From the NCBI RefSeq assembly GCF_042697365.1, contig NZ_CP137605.1: 64,000 bases of DNA; one strand, written 5' to 3'. A model generated the notes under the pieces. The model was not told the DNA's origin and ran no database searches. It saw only the letters and a list, made by a program, of their open reading frames with translations. Every line of letters starts with the position of its first letter. The stretch's first letter is position 1. Source of the DNA: Brucella pseudintermedia (GTDB lineage Bacteria; Pseudomonadota; Alphaproteobacteria; Rhizobiales; Rhizobiaceae). Positions 26,961-36,083 of the stretch are shown here, one piece after another. A program made the position numbers and the translations under genes.

Positions 26961-27269
26961 GATACCTGAACCATAGATACTGTCGCCTGAATGAGCCCAA
27001 GTAATAAAAAATGAAGGTTAACAACCCCCTTCCGAAACACCCCAAAAGACAGAAATTTCTGGCTGCCCGATCGCGTCCGTCAAAGGCGGATCGCGATATA
27101 TGTCACCATCGGTTGCAGGTTAAAAACCAATAATAACAGTCAAATAAATCAGTTTGTTATATTGATTTATGCGAAAGCAGACAATTAAAGGTAGCAGATG
27201 CTCCTGTTAATTTTGTCGTTCTGGTCGTTACCGAAGGTAGGGGGTGGCCTATGCGGGCAGACTCACGCG
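26961..27269. other. Intergenic region between macB end and ftsK start
   Basis: This is 309 bases without a gene, with both flanking genes on the minus strand. It holds a hairpin (27070-27097, ATCGCG/CGCGAT outer and CCG/CGG inner pairs) and an AT-rich dyad, ATAAATCA (27144-27151) with TGATTTAT (27163-27170), spaced by 11 bases. The dyad lies about 185 bases upstream of ftsK and may mark its promoter or operator. Confidence 0.5.
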
Positions 27270-29231
27270 TCAGTCCCGGGCGAGCGCCACCACCGGGTCG
27301 AGTTTCGAGGCGTTGCGGGCTGGAATGAAGCCGAAGCCGATGCCGATCAGGCTGGAGCAGACGAGCGCCACCACAATGGAAGCTGGCGAATAAATGAGCT
27401 GGAACATCGAGTTGAACTGAGCAAACAGCACGCCGAACCCGCCGGCAATGAGAACGCCAAGGACACCGCCAATCACGCAGACCAGAATCGCTTCGATCAG
27501 GAATTGCTGGAGGATATCGCTCTGGCGCGCGCCGATCGCCATGCGAACACCGATCTCGTTGATTCTTTCCGACACGGCGACGAGCATGATGTTCATGACA
27601 CCGATGCCACCAACGAACAGCGATATGCCAGCGATACTGGAGATGAGAAGGGCAAGGGTTCCCGTGGTGGCCTGAATCGTCTTCTGCAGGCTGTCAGTAT
27701 TGAAGACCGAGAAATCCTTCTGGCCATGCCTCTTGACCAGAAATGCCGTAATCAGCTTTTCCGCCTCCGCCGGGTCCATCGTGTCCGCGACGCGCACAAG
27801 GATCATCTGCAAGGAGCGCGAGCCGGTCATGCGTGTCTGGACGGTGGTATAGGGAAGGTACACCTCGAGCGTCTGCGCGCCGCCCATGCCGCGTTCCTCG
27901 GCCTTGACGACGCCGACAATCCGCACCGGAACCTTGCTCAGAAGGATGGTCTTGCCGATGATGGAACCCGCCTCATGCGGAAAGAGGGTCGCCTTGGCGG
28001 TCTCGTCCACCACAGCCACCTGTGCCAGATCATCGACATTGCGCTTATCGAAAAAACGGCCCTCAAGCAGCTTGCTGTTGCGCGTGACAAAATATTCCTC
28101 GCCCACACCATTCACCGAAACGCTGACTTCCTTGTCACCGACACGGATCGTCGAGTTCGTCGAACCGGAAGGTGTTGCAGCCATCACATAAGGCAGTTTC
28201 CCGATCTCGGCAGCGTCCCCGAGATTAAGCGTTGTTATCTGCGCCGCTTTCAGGTCGCCAAATCCCCGGCCCGGGCTGATGTAGAGCGTATTGGTGCCAA
28301 GGTCGCTGATCCGCTCCAAAATCTGCTGTTGCGAGCCTTGCCCGAGCGCCACGACGCAGACGACGGAAGCCGTGCCGATAATGATGCCAAGCATCGTCAA
28401 AAAAGTGCGGAGCCGATGCGCATTCATCGAGCGAAGCGCCATCGCGAAGGCCTCGTTGAACCGATCCCACATCGCTGCAAAGAGCCTGGGCCTTGCCGGT
28501 GGCTGTTCCACCGGCACGGTCGTTGCGGGTCGCTCGGTCTCGCCGTTTCTCGTATCCGAGATGATTTCGCCATCGCGAATTTCAATGATGCGTTGCGCGC
28601 GGGCAGCGACTTGCCGGTCATGCGTGACGATGACGATGGTGCGTCCTTCGCGGTTGAGCTCCTGAAGAATGCCGAGGACTTCTTCTCCGCTATGACTGTC
28701 AAGCGCGCCGGTTGGTTCGTCGGCAAGGATGACGTCCGCATCGTTGATCAGCGCGCGGGCGATGGAAACGCGTTGCTGCTGCCCGCCGGACAACTGGCTC
28801 GGGCGATGATGCGTGCGCTCGCCCATGCCGAGCCGCTGCAGGATCATTTGAGCCTTCAGGCGCCGTTGTTCTTTTTTCTGGCCCGCGTAAATGGCCGGGA
28901 TCTCGACATTGCCCACCGCATCCAGCTCGCCCAGAAGATGGTATCGCTGGAAAATGAAACCGAAATGCTCGCGCCGCAATTGCGCCAGCTCATCGGCTTC
29001 AAGCTCCGACGTGGCGCGGCCGGAAATCAGATATTCGCCCTCCGACGGCCTGTCCAGGCAGCCAAGAATGTTCATCAGCGTGGATTTGCCGGAACCGGAC
29101 GCGCCGATGATCGCCACCATCTCGCCGCGCTCGATGGTCAGGTTCACATGATTCAGAACCGTCGTGAAATCGTCGCCCGAGGGATAATGTCGGGAAACGC
29201 CCTTCAGCGAGAGCAGCGGCGCGTCAGTCAT
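27270..29231 (-). CDS. macB: Macrolide/peptide export ATP-binding permease MacB
   Basis: This 653-residue protein has an N-terminal ATPase (Walker A GASGSGKST at about 43-51, signature LSGGQQQRVSIARAL, Walker B VILADEPTGALD) fused to an FtsX-like domain: one helix near 275, a periplasmic region to about 520 and three C-terminal helices. It works with MacA and an outer-membrane channel to expel macrolides, peptides or siderophores. I chose ATG 29231 (MTDAPLLSLKGV), one base after macA. It is the last gene of the oprM-macA-macB operon. Confidence 0.92.
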   Translation of the reverse strand: MTDAPLLSLKGVSRHYPSGDDFTTVLNHVNLTIERGEMVAIIGASGSGKSTLMNILGCLDRPSEGEYLISGRATSELEADELAQLRREHFGFIFQRYHLLGELDAVGNVEIPAIYAGQKKEQRRLKAQMILQRLGMGERTHHRPSQLSGGQQQRVSIARALINDADVILADEPTGALDSHSGEEVLGILQELNREGRTIVIVTHDRQVAARAQRIIEIRDGEIISDTRNGETERPATTVPVEQPPARPRLFAAMWDRFNEAFAMALRSMNAHRLRTFLTMLGIIIGTASVVCVVALGQGSQQQILERISDLGTNTLYISPGRGFGDLKAAQITTLNLGDAAEIGKLPYVMAATPSGSTNSTIRVGDKEVSVSVNGVGEEYFVTRNSKLLEGRFFDKRNVDDLAQVAVVDETAKATLFPHEAGSIIGKTILLSKVPVRIVGVVKAEERGMGGAQTLEVYLPYTTVQTRMTGSRSLQMILVRVADTMDPAEAEKLITAFLVKRHGQKDFSVFNTDSLQKTIQATTGTLALLISSIAGISLFVGGIGVMNIMLVAVSERINEIGVRMAIGARQSDILQQFLIEAILVCVIGGVLGVLIAGGFGVLFAQFNSMFQLIYSPASIVVALVCSSLIGIGFGFIPARNASKLDPVVALARD

Positions 29232-29232
29232 A

Positions 29233-30426
29233 TCAGCTACCAGCCGGGGCGGGGGCGGCAACCTGATTGTCAGTCACGACCTTGTCCCCTTCCTTCAGGC
29301 CCGAACGGATTTCGGTGTTCACCTTGTCTGTAATGCCGGTTTCGACCGTGCGTTCTTCGATCTTGCCGGAATCTGTCACCACGCGCACCGTGGCCTTGCC
29401 CGCTTCGCCAGTATCCTTGAGGGCCGTTACAGGCGCGATCAACGCATCCTTTGCGTTTGCAAGCAGAATATGAACTTCGGTCGTCATATAGGTTCTAAGC
29501 TGCCCGTCCGGATTGGGAACGGTGAAAATGCCCTTGTAATAGATGGCCGAAGCCGTCGCCGTGCTGGAGGAGGAACTGACAGCCGTGGTCGTGAAACTCT
29601 TGTCGCTGACAATGGAATCAGGGGCAGGGCCGATCTTTTCCAGCTTTGCATCGTAACGCTTGGAATTTTGTCCCGATATGGTGAAGTAAAGCGGCATTCC
29701 TTCGCGAACCTGCGTGATGTCGGCTTCTGAAATGTCCGCTTCGACCGTCATCGTGTCGAGCTGGCCGAGAATGGCAATCGTCGGCGCGCTTTGCTGGGCG
29801 TTGACGGTCTGGCCTTCCTGAACCACCGTCGCAAGGATCGTTCCATCGATTGGCGCGGTAATGCGGGTATAGGCGAGATTGGTCTCCGCGATCCGAACCT
29901 CGACCTTTGCAGCGGCGATTGCAGCTTCGCTGTTGGCGACCTGCGCTTCCTTCGCCTTCACGGCGCTGACTGCCTTGTCGTATTCCGCCCGCGCAACAGC
30001 GTTCTTGCCGATCATCATCTGGTTTCGCGCCAGATCCAGCCTGGCCAGCTCCAGTTCGGCGAGATATTGGGCGCGCGTGGCCTCATTCTGGCGAAGCGAA
30101 GCCTCAGCCTTGTTCAGTTCGTTCTGCTGGTTGGTCGAGTCGATCAGCGCCACGACCTCGCCGGCCTTTACCTGCTGGCCCGGCTTTACCTTCAGCGAGA
30201 GAATACGGCCCGTCGCCTGCGCGCCGATAGCGACCAGATTTTTCGGCCGTAACGTGCCGGTGGCAAGAACCGAGCTTTCAATGTCGCCGCGCCTGATATC
30301 GGTCGTCGCGGGGAGGGGTTCCTCTTGTGTCAGGTAGCGCATGACGAAATACCCCCCGATCAACAAGGCGATCAGGACAGCCAGCCACAGGCGCCAGCGA
30401 AAACGGCGTTTCGACTTGGGTTTCAT
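29233..30426 (-). CDS. macA: Periplasmic adaptor MacA
   Basis: This is a 397-residue membrane-fusion protein. An N-terminal helix (about 10-27) anchors it in the inner membrane. A lipoyl/barrel-sandwich half (IGAQATGRILSLKVKPGQQV), a long alpha hairpin (about 95-170, coiled-coil-like) and beta-barrel segments follow. It links MacB with the outer-membrane factor. It overlaps the upstream channel gene by 4 bases and is 1 base from macB, so the three products are coupled. Confidence 0.9.
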   Translation of the reverse strand: MKPKSKRRFRWRLWLAVLIALLIGGYFVMRYLTQEEPLPATTDIRRGDIESSVLATGTLRPKNLVAIGAQATGRILSLKVKPGQQVKAGEVVALIDSTNQQNELNKAEASLRQNEATRAQYLAELELARLDLARNQMMIGKNAVARAEYDKAVSAVKAKEAQVANSEAAIAAAKVEVRIAETNLAYTRITAPIDGTILATVVQEGQTVNAQQSAPTIAILGQLDTMTVEADISEADITQVREGMPLYFTISGQNSKRYDAKLEKIGPAPDSIVSDKSFTTTAVSSSSSTATASAIYYKGIFTVPNPDGQLRTYMTTEVHILLANAKDALIAPVTALKDTGEAGKATVRVVTDSGKIEERTVETGITDKVNTEIRSGLKEGDKVVTDNQVAAPAPAGS

Positions 30427-31904
30427 AGTGGTCTCTTATCGGTTGCCAGGGGAGGAAGAGGCTGTGTCTTGGCGATGTGTGGACCTGTATAGCCGTCAAT
30501 GACTTCAGGCTTCGCAACATCGATGAGCCCGTTCCAACCGCCGCCAAGTGCTTTTTGCAGGGCAACATAATTCAGGACAAGATCGGTCCGGGCCTGATTG
30601 AGATTGGTTTCCGCGCTGAGAAGATCGCGCTGTGCGGTCAGTACATCCACGAAGCTCTTTGTGCCCGCACGGTATTGCTCAAGCGTCAGCTCGTTGATCT
30701 TGCGGCTGTTGCTGACGATTTTCTGCAACTGACCTACGCGCAAGCGGTTCTGATTGAGCGATACGCTGGCATTCTCGACTTCGCTGAGCGCCGTCAGAAT
30801 GACCTTGCGATAGGCGATGAACGACTGGTCGCGCGCCGCGCGCGCCGCATCCACGTCTGCGCTCAGTCTTCCGCCCTGAAAGATCGGGACGCTCAGGCTC
30901 GGACCAAAGGCCCAGCTGATCGTCGACAGCTTTCCAAGATCGCCGAAATTGGCGCCGCCCGTATTGATGTTGCCTGTAAGGGAAACACTCGGATAGAGCT
31001 GGGCCTGTTTCTGTCCGACGCTGGCGGTGGAACTTGCATAGTCGCGCTCGGCTGCGCGAACATCCGGGCGGCTCAGCAACAGATCGGCGGGAAGTCCGGC
31101 GGATACCTTGCCGGGAATTGCCGGGATCGGCCGCGACTTGTCCAGAACACCGGCCAGAGCCGAAGACGACCGGCCCGTCAGGACAGACAACTGGTTGAGA
31201 TATTGGGCATAGCTGATCCGCAGCCCCGGTATCTGCGCTTCCGTTGTCGCGGCCTGTGTCTCCGCGCTCAACAGATCGACCTGCGATATATTTCCGGCCT
31301 CAAGCTGGCTCCGCGTCAGCGCCACGGTCTGCCGTTGGGATGCGGCGTTGCGCTGTGCTATCGCTATCTCGGCCTGCGCGCCACGCAAGTTCGCATAATT
31401 GGTGGCTATGTCACCGATCAACGTGACGAGTGCTGCCCGCGACTGTTCATTTGCGGATTCAACATTGTAATAGGCTGCTTCCACGCCACGCTTGTTGCCG
31501 CCGAAAAGATCGAGTTCCCATTGGGTTTTGAACCCCATGGCCGACTGGTTTGAAGCAAGCGTGTTGCCGCTGTCGGAGCGCGTATAGCTGCCGCTTCCAT
31601 CCAGTTGCGGATAAAGCGCACCACCAGCCGAGGTGTAGTTGGCGCGGGCTTGCCGCACTTTCGCCTTCGCGGTCGCCACGTCTGGGCTACCCGCAATTCC
31701 GTCAGCTATCAGTTGATCCAGAACCGGGTCTTTCAGGTTCTTCCACCAGTCAGCAAGCTCGGGAGCACGCTTGTCCGCCTTGCTGTTCCACCAGGCGGGA
31801 GTTAGTACATTGGGCTTCTGATAATCGGGACCAACAGTAACGCATGCGGCCAGCAGGGGCAGGATGCTTCCTAATACGGTCAAGCGAACAAACGATGTCG
31901 TCAA
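30423..31904 (-). CDS. NodT/OprM-family outer-membrane efflux lipoprotein
   Basis: This 493-residue TolC-like channel has a lipoprotein signal peptide (lipobox LAAC at about 18-21). The family opening VGPDYQKPNV and PAWW follows, then two repeated coiled regions rich in Ala/Gln/Leu. It forms the outer-membrane exit duct for MacAB. The start codon is TTG at 31904 with CAGGA upstream. It is the first gene of the operon. The 283-base gap upstream holds no gene that I can support; the dedicated regulator is not visible. Confidence 0.88.
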   Translation of the reverse strand: MTTSFVRLTVLGSILPLLAACVTVGPDYQKPNVLTPAWWNSKADKRAPELADWWKNLKDPVLDQLIADGIAGSPDVATAKAKVRQARANYTSAGGALYPQLDGSGSYTRSDSGNTLASNQSAMGFKTQWELDLFGGNKRGVEAAYYNVESANEQSRAALVTLIGDIATNYANLRGAQAEIAIAQRNAASQRQTVALTRSQLEAGNISQVDLLSAETQAATTEAQIPGLRISYAQYLNQLSVLTGRSSSALAGVLDKSRPIPAIPGKVSAGLPADLLLSRPDVRAAERDYASSTASVGQKQAQLYPSVSLTGNINTGGANFGDLGKLSTISWAFGPSLSVPIFQGGRLSADVDAARAARDQSFIAYRKVILTALSEVENASVSLNQNRLRVGQLQKIVSNSRKINELTLEQYRAGTKSFVDVLTAQRDLLSAETNLNQARTDLVLNYVALQKALGGGWNGLIDVAKPEVIDGYTGPHIAKTQPLPPLATDKRPL

Positions 31905-32187
31905 AAAATCGGTCCTGAAATTTCCGAGCTGTCATCGATTCAGCATATGACTACTTCGAAAACGAAGCGCCCTTATACCTGCAACGGTTGTGCCTGAGCA
32001 GCCCAAGGTAGTGGGAGCTATGGGTCGCGCCGAGTCGCGGTTTGCGGGCATAATGCCACCCTTCGCCTTCGATCATTAGCGGCTGATCAAAGCTTAATGT
32101 GGCAATGCACAGAAAATATCAGGATTGTGTCTGGAGCCTGTCAGCGTTCACTGCGGCTAAAAATTTTCCACTTGTCAGAAGGCCGCG

Positions 32188-33216
32188 TCAGGCGCGCTCC
32201 AGCCAATCGGCAAGCGAGCGGCGGTTTGCAGCGCGCCCGCGCATCGGTTCGGCCATGCACATGGAGTTGAGAACGGCTTCCTGCGTGGCCTCAGCCGCTG
32301 CGCGGAAAAGCGTGTCTATGCGATTTTCATTCAGAACCGCGATCCCGACCACATCGCGTTCTTCGTCATGATCGAATGTCACCGCCGTCGAAAAGCCGAT
32401 CGCAATATCGCCGCTGCCATGGCCCCAGAACGCACCAAGACGCGCCAGTCCTGCGCCGCAGCGGCGCGTTACGCGCTTCAACTGACGATGCTCCATCGGA
32501 ACATCGGTGGCCAGCACCAGAATGACCGAGCCTTTTTCGGGCTGGTCGTCTGCCTTTGGCGAAGGTCTGCGCCCGTCTGGAAGAACCAGATCTCCCGCCC
32601 GACCGAAATTGGTGAGCGCCAGAACGCCGAGGTGATGGGTTTTGCCACCCAGTTCAAACCGGCGCGAAGATGTGCCGATGCCGCCCTTGAAGCCGAAACA
32701 GCTCATGCCGGTGCCCGCACCGACATTGCCTTCGCCCACATCCGCTCCGGCGATCTTCAAGGCCTCCTGCGCGTCGGCTTCCGTGACGGCCATGGCTTGA
32801 ATATCGTTGAGCGGGCCGTCATTGCATTCCAGAACCACCGGATTGACGGTCGCCGTGGTGCGCCCGATATCGGGATTGGCGGCAATCGCCTCGCGGATCA
32901 GCGCATTGGCGCAGGTTCCAACGCCAAACGTATTGGTGAGCAGGATCGGCGTTTCCAGCGTTCCCAGTTCTTCCACCTGCACAAGACCGGTGCTTTTGCC
33001 GAACCCGTTGATAACGTCGCAGGCGGCCAGAACCTTGCGGCGATACATGTTGCCGTCGTGCGGGATGATCGCCGTCACGCCGGTATTGATGTCGCCGTCG
33101 CGCAAGGTGCGGTGCCCCACGCGCACGCCCGGCACATCGGTGATGGCGTTTTGTTCGCCCGGCTGCATGATGCCGCAGATGATGCCGTAGTCGCGTGCCT
33201 TGCCTGTCATGGTCAT
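32188..33216 (-). CDS. P1-family aminopeptidase/D-esterase (DmpA type)
   Basis: This 342-residue N-terminal-nucleophile hydrolase of the DmpA/BapA class (peptidase family S58/P1) is made as a precursor that cuts itself before the nucleophilic serine. The cleavage site is visible as KGS-VILVLATDVP with Gly229-Ser230, and the conserved Asn203 (LTNFGRAGDL) should assist. Known members release L-amino acids from peptides and D-alanine from D-amino-acid amides or esters, or cut beta-peptides. It is the last gene of the ABC-transporter and transaminase operon and could process imported peptides or amides. Confidence 0.88.
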   Translation of the reverse strand: MTMTGKARDYGIICGIMQPGEQNAITDVPGVRVGHRTLRDGDINTGVTAIIPHDGNMYRRKVLAACDVINGFGKSTGLVQVEELGTLETPILLTNTFGVGTCANALIREAIAANPDIGRTTATVNPVVLECNDGPLNDIQAMAVTEADAQEALKIAGADVGEGNVGAGTGMSCFGFKGGIGTSSRRFELGGKTHHLGVLALTNFGRAGDLVLPDGRRPSPKADDQPEKGSVILVLATDVPMEHRQLKRVTRRCGAGLARLGAFWGHGSGDIAIGFSTAVTFDHDEERDVVGIAVLNENRIDTLFRAAAEATQEAVLNSMCMAEPMRGRAANRRSLADWLERA

Positions 33217-33243
33217 TCCCGGTCAGAAGTTGGGGGCGGGGCG

Positions 33244-33987
33244 TCAGAGACGCCCGGCCTCGATGATGCGTTTGAGGAAAGCCTGCGTGCGCTCGCCCTG
33301 TGGATTGCCGAAAATCTGCGATGGCGGGCCTTCTTCATAGACCTTGCCGTTTTGCAGGAAACAGACCTTGTCCGCAACCTCGCGGGCAAAACCCATTTCA
33401 TGCGTGGCGAGAACCATGGTCATGCCCTTTTTGGCGAGGTCGCGCACGATGTCGAGCACTTCCGATACCAGTTCGGGATCGAGCGCCGAGGTAATTTCAT
33501 CGAGCAGCAGGAGCGTCGGGTCCATCAGAAGCGCGCGAACGATGGCGACGCGCTGTTGCTGTCCGCCGGACAGGCGGTCAGGATATTCCTTCGCCTTGTG
33601 GTCAAGCCCGATGCGCGCGAGCAGCGCCAGCCCTTTTTCTTCAGCTTCCTTCACGGGCATGCCCAGCACCTTTGTCGGCCCCAGCGTGACATTTTCCATC
33701 ACCGTCATGTGCGGAAACAGATTATATCCCTGAAACACGATGCCGATCTCGCGACGCAATATGTCGAGGTCCACGCCCGGTCCGGTGACGCGGTCTCCAT
33801 GCAGGCGGATTTCGCCTTCGTCGATGGTTTCAAGCCGGTTGATGCAGCGCAGCAATGTGGACTTGCCGCAGCCGGAAGGCCCGATCAGGCAGACGACCTG
33901 ATGTTCCTCGATGTTCAGGCTGATACCGGACAGAACCTCCAGCGCGCCATAGCGCTTATATGCCTTGTCGATTTCTACGAGTGCCAT
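33244..33987 (-). CDS. Polar amino acid ABC transporter ATPase (GlnQ type)
   Basis: This 247-residue ATPase has Walker A GPSGCGKST, signature LSGGQQQRVAIVRAL, Walker B LLLDEITSALDPE and the H-loop ATHEMGFAREVADKV, the form seen in amino acid (PAAT) importers. It is 12 bases after the permease gene and 27 bases before the peptidase gene on the same strand. Confidence 0.92.
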   Translation of the reverse strand: MALVEIDKAYKRYGALEVLSGISLNIEEHQVVCLIGPSGCGKSTLLRCINRLETIDEGEIRLHGDRVTGPGVDLDILRREIGIVFQGYNLFPHMTVMENVTLGPTKVLGMPVKEAEEKGLALLARIGLDHKAKEYPDRLSGGQQQRVAIVRALLMDPTLLLLDEITSALDPELVSEVLDIVRDLAKKGMTMVLATHEMGFAREVADKVCFLQNGKVYEEGPPSQIFGNPQGERTQAFLKRIIEAGRL

Positions 33988-33999
33988 TGTCCATTCCCC

Positions 34000-35109
34000 T
34001 TACATGCTCGAGCGCATTTTTCTGCGATCACGTTCGATCAGGCGATCGACGAAGCGGGCCTGCGGAATGGTGATGACGATGAACAGGATGGCGACGGTGG
34101 TGACAGCCGACAGGTTGAAGTAGTTCGCGGCGATGATCTTCGACTGGTTGAAGGCATCGATGGTGCCAATAATGGCGACGAGGGCGGTGTCCTTCTGCAA
34201 GCTGATGCAATTGTTCATCAGCGGCGGAATGATGCCGCGCACGGCAAGCGGCACAACCACATAGCGCATGGTGCGCGCATAGGAGAGGCCGAGCGAACGC
34301 GCTGCCGCAATCTGGCTTGGATGCACGCTTTCAATGCCCGCGCGATAGACTTCGGACGTATAGGCGCCATAGGTCAGCGTCAGCGCGATGATGGCATAGG
34401 CATTGGAGGACAGGTCTTTCAGGATCGGCAGGCCGGTCAGCGGCAGGCCGAAACCGATGAGATAAATCGTAATGATGGCCGGAAGCCCGCGAAACAGGTC
34501 GCTGTAGAGCGTTGCCAGCACGCGGATCGGCTTGCCAGCCTTGCCCGGCAGCGTGCGCGCAATGGCGATGACGAGCGCCCAGACGAGGATGAGTACGGCC
34601 GAGACGAAGAAGATGACGATATTCGTGCCGAAGGCCTTTAGCACCGTGCCTGCCGATTTGGCGATCAGGCTCACGTCGAAGAAGGTCCGGCTGACGGCTG
34701 CGTCATTGACGATCATGAACCATGCGCCGGCGCAGATGATGAGAACGGCAACGGCGTAGGAAATCACCTGCCAGGAAAGGTCAGAGGCTTTTGCACCAAG
34801 CTCGCGCCCGCGGTAAATGTCCGCGCTCTTTCCGGATTCGCCCGAAATCTGCACGGCGCGCCAGGCAAACCACAGGACGGCAAGCGGCGCCAGCAGCAGC
34901 GCCGCGCCAACCGCGACGACGGGCAGTTCGGGCCAGCCTTGCGAGATCGTATAGGCCGAAACGCTATAGACCGTCTGGCCCGCAGCCAGAAGGGTGAGGA
35001 AGGAAAAGACGAAAGCGAACAGGGAACGACCGCCATGGGTGCGAACCTTGTTTCGGACACGCCATTGCCGCGCGCGTTCCGCGCTTGCATCCGGTGCCGG
35101 ATAAGACAT
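34000..35109 (-). CDS. Polar amino acid ABC transporter permease
   Basis: This 369-residue permease of the HisM/GlnP class is longer than the usual 220-270 residues. The extra N-terminal part carries two hydrophobic segments (about 28-52 and 60-85) before the standard core, whose EAA-like loop is IAAARSLGLSYARTMRYVVVP. Only one permease gene is present, so the channel is probably a homodimer. It lies between the binding protein and the ATPase in the operon. Confidence 0.88.
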   Translation of the reverse strand: MSYPAPDASAERARQWRVRNKVRTHGGRSLFAFVFSFLTLLAAGQTVYSVSAYTISQGWPELPVVAVGAALLLAPLAVLWFAWRAVQISGESGKSADIYRGRELGAKASDLSWQVISYAVAVLIICAGAWFMIVNDAAVSRTFFDVSLIAKSAGTVLKAFGTNIVIFFVSAVLILVWALVIAIARTLPGKAGKPIRVLATLYSDLFRGLPAIITIYLIGFGLPLTGLPILKDLSSNAYAIIALTLTYGAYTSEVYRAGIESVHPSQIAAARSLGLSYARTMRYVVVPLAVRGIIPPLMNNCISLQKDTALVAIIGTIDAFNQSKIIAANYFNLSAVTTVAILFIVITIPQARFVDRLIERDRRKMRSSM

Positions 35110-35192
35110 GGTTTGTTCTCACTGAAACAGATAGGGAAACGGTCGGTCCGGATCGCAACCGGCACTGCGATTGCGATCCGAAAACCGTCAGA

Positions 35193-36056
35193 TCAAGGCT
35201 TCCAGAGCGGAACGTCGGCAGGCGACGTACCCCACGAAGGAAGCAGGTAGGCGGCTTCAAGCTTCTTCAGCGTGCCGTCCTTTTCCATGTCCTCGATCAG
35301 CTGATCGATGACCTTCTTGTTTTCCGAACCCTTCGGATAGATGCCCGCGGTCTGACCGCCGGACTCATACTTGCCGACAACCGCCAGCTTTCCGTTGGAA
35401 TTCTGCACCTGTCCCAGAATGATCGAGAGATCGGTCATCACGGCGTCAACCTTGCCTGCGGCAAGAGCGGTGAACATGGAAGCCGTATCGTCGAACACAT
35501 CGAGGCTTGCAACCTTCAGCGTATCCTGTGCGAACGGAACCAGCGTCGTGCCAGCCTGCGTTCCGACCTTCACGGTCTTCATGTCAGCTTCCGCAACCGG
35601 CTTGTCGGCACGTGCGGCAACACCATAGTCGGAATTCATGTAAGGAACGGAGAAATCCACGACCTTCTTGCGCGGTTCCGTAACCGAGATCAGCGCGAGC
35701 GCGATGTCGTAATCCTTGTTCTGACCGGCCACGATGGAATCGAACGACGCATTGACCAGCTTTACCTTATCGAGGCCCAGACGATGCGCAATGTTGACCG
35801 CCATGCAGAACTCGTAGCCGTCCTTGATGGTATCCGGCGTATCGCCGTTGAACTGGCCAAGGGCAGGCAGGTTGATGATGACAGTGAACTGGCCTTCAAC
35901 GGCTGGATTGATCTTGGCCGATCCTTTTTCCCCGGTCAGCGGGCAGTCGCCATAACCTTCGGTGGCTGCCGATGCGGCTCCCGCACCTGCCAGCGCTGCC
36001 GCGCTGGCAAAAAGTGCACCATAGGCTGTCTGTTTCAGTAGTCTTTTTATTGTCAT
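35193..36056 (-). CDS. Amino acid ABC transporter substrate-binding protein
   Basis: This 287-residue periplasmic binding protein of family 3 has a signal peptide (about 1-30, ending AGAASA). The typical sequence FDSIVAGQNKDYDIALALISVTEPRKKVVDFSVPY forms the ligand-binding lobes and hinge. The ligand is not readable from sequence. Its neighbours, a D-amino-acid-type transaminase and a DmpA peptidase, suggest amino acids of unusual configuration or small peptides. Confidence 0.88.
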   Translation of the reverse strand: MTIKRLLKQTAYGALFASAAALAGAGAASAATEGYGDCPLTGEKGSAKINPAVEGQFTVIINLPALGQFNGDTPDTIKDGYEFCMAVNIAHRLGLDKVKLVNASFDSIVAGQNKDYDIALALISVTEPRKKVVDFSVPYMNSDYGVAARADKPVAEADMKTVKVGTQAGTTLVPFAQDTLKVASLDVFDDTASMFTALAAGKVDAVMTDLSIILGQVQNSNGKLAVVGKYESGGQTAGIYPKGSENKKVIDQLIEDMEKDGTLKKLEAAYLLPSWGTSPADVPLWKP

Positions 36057-36083
36057 TTTCCCCTCTTGCTTTCATTTTTGAGG

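Noticed and set aside
27198..29333. 711-codon open frame on the plus strand opposite macB
   Set aside because: It is entirely antisense to macB/macA, its translation is rich in His/Arg/Asp without domains, and codon bias lies with the minus-strand genes. It is a shadow of GC-rich coding DNA.
32368..34641. 757-codon open frame opposite the peptidase, ATPase and permease genes
   Set aside because: It runs antisense through three well-recognised genes and their boundaries, with no ribosome site or domain.
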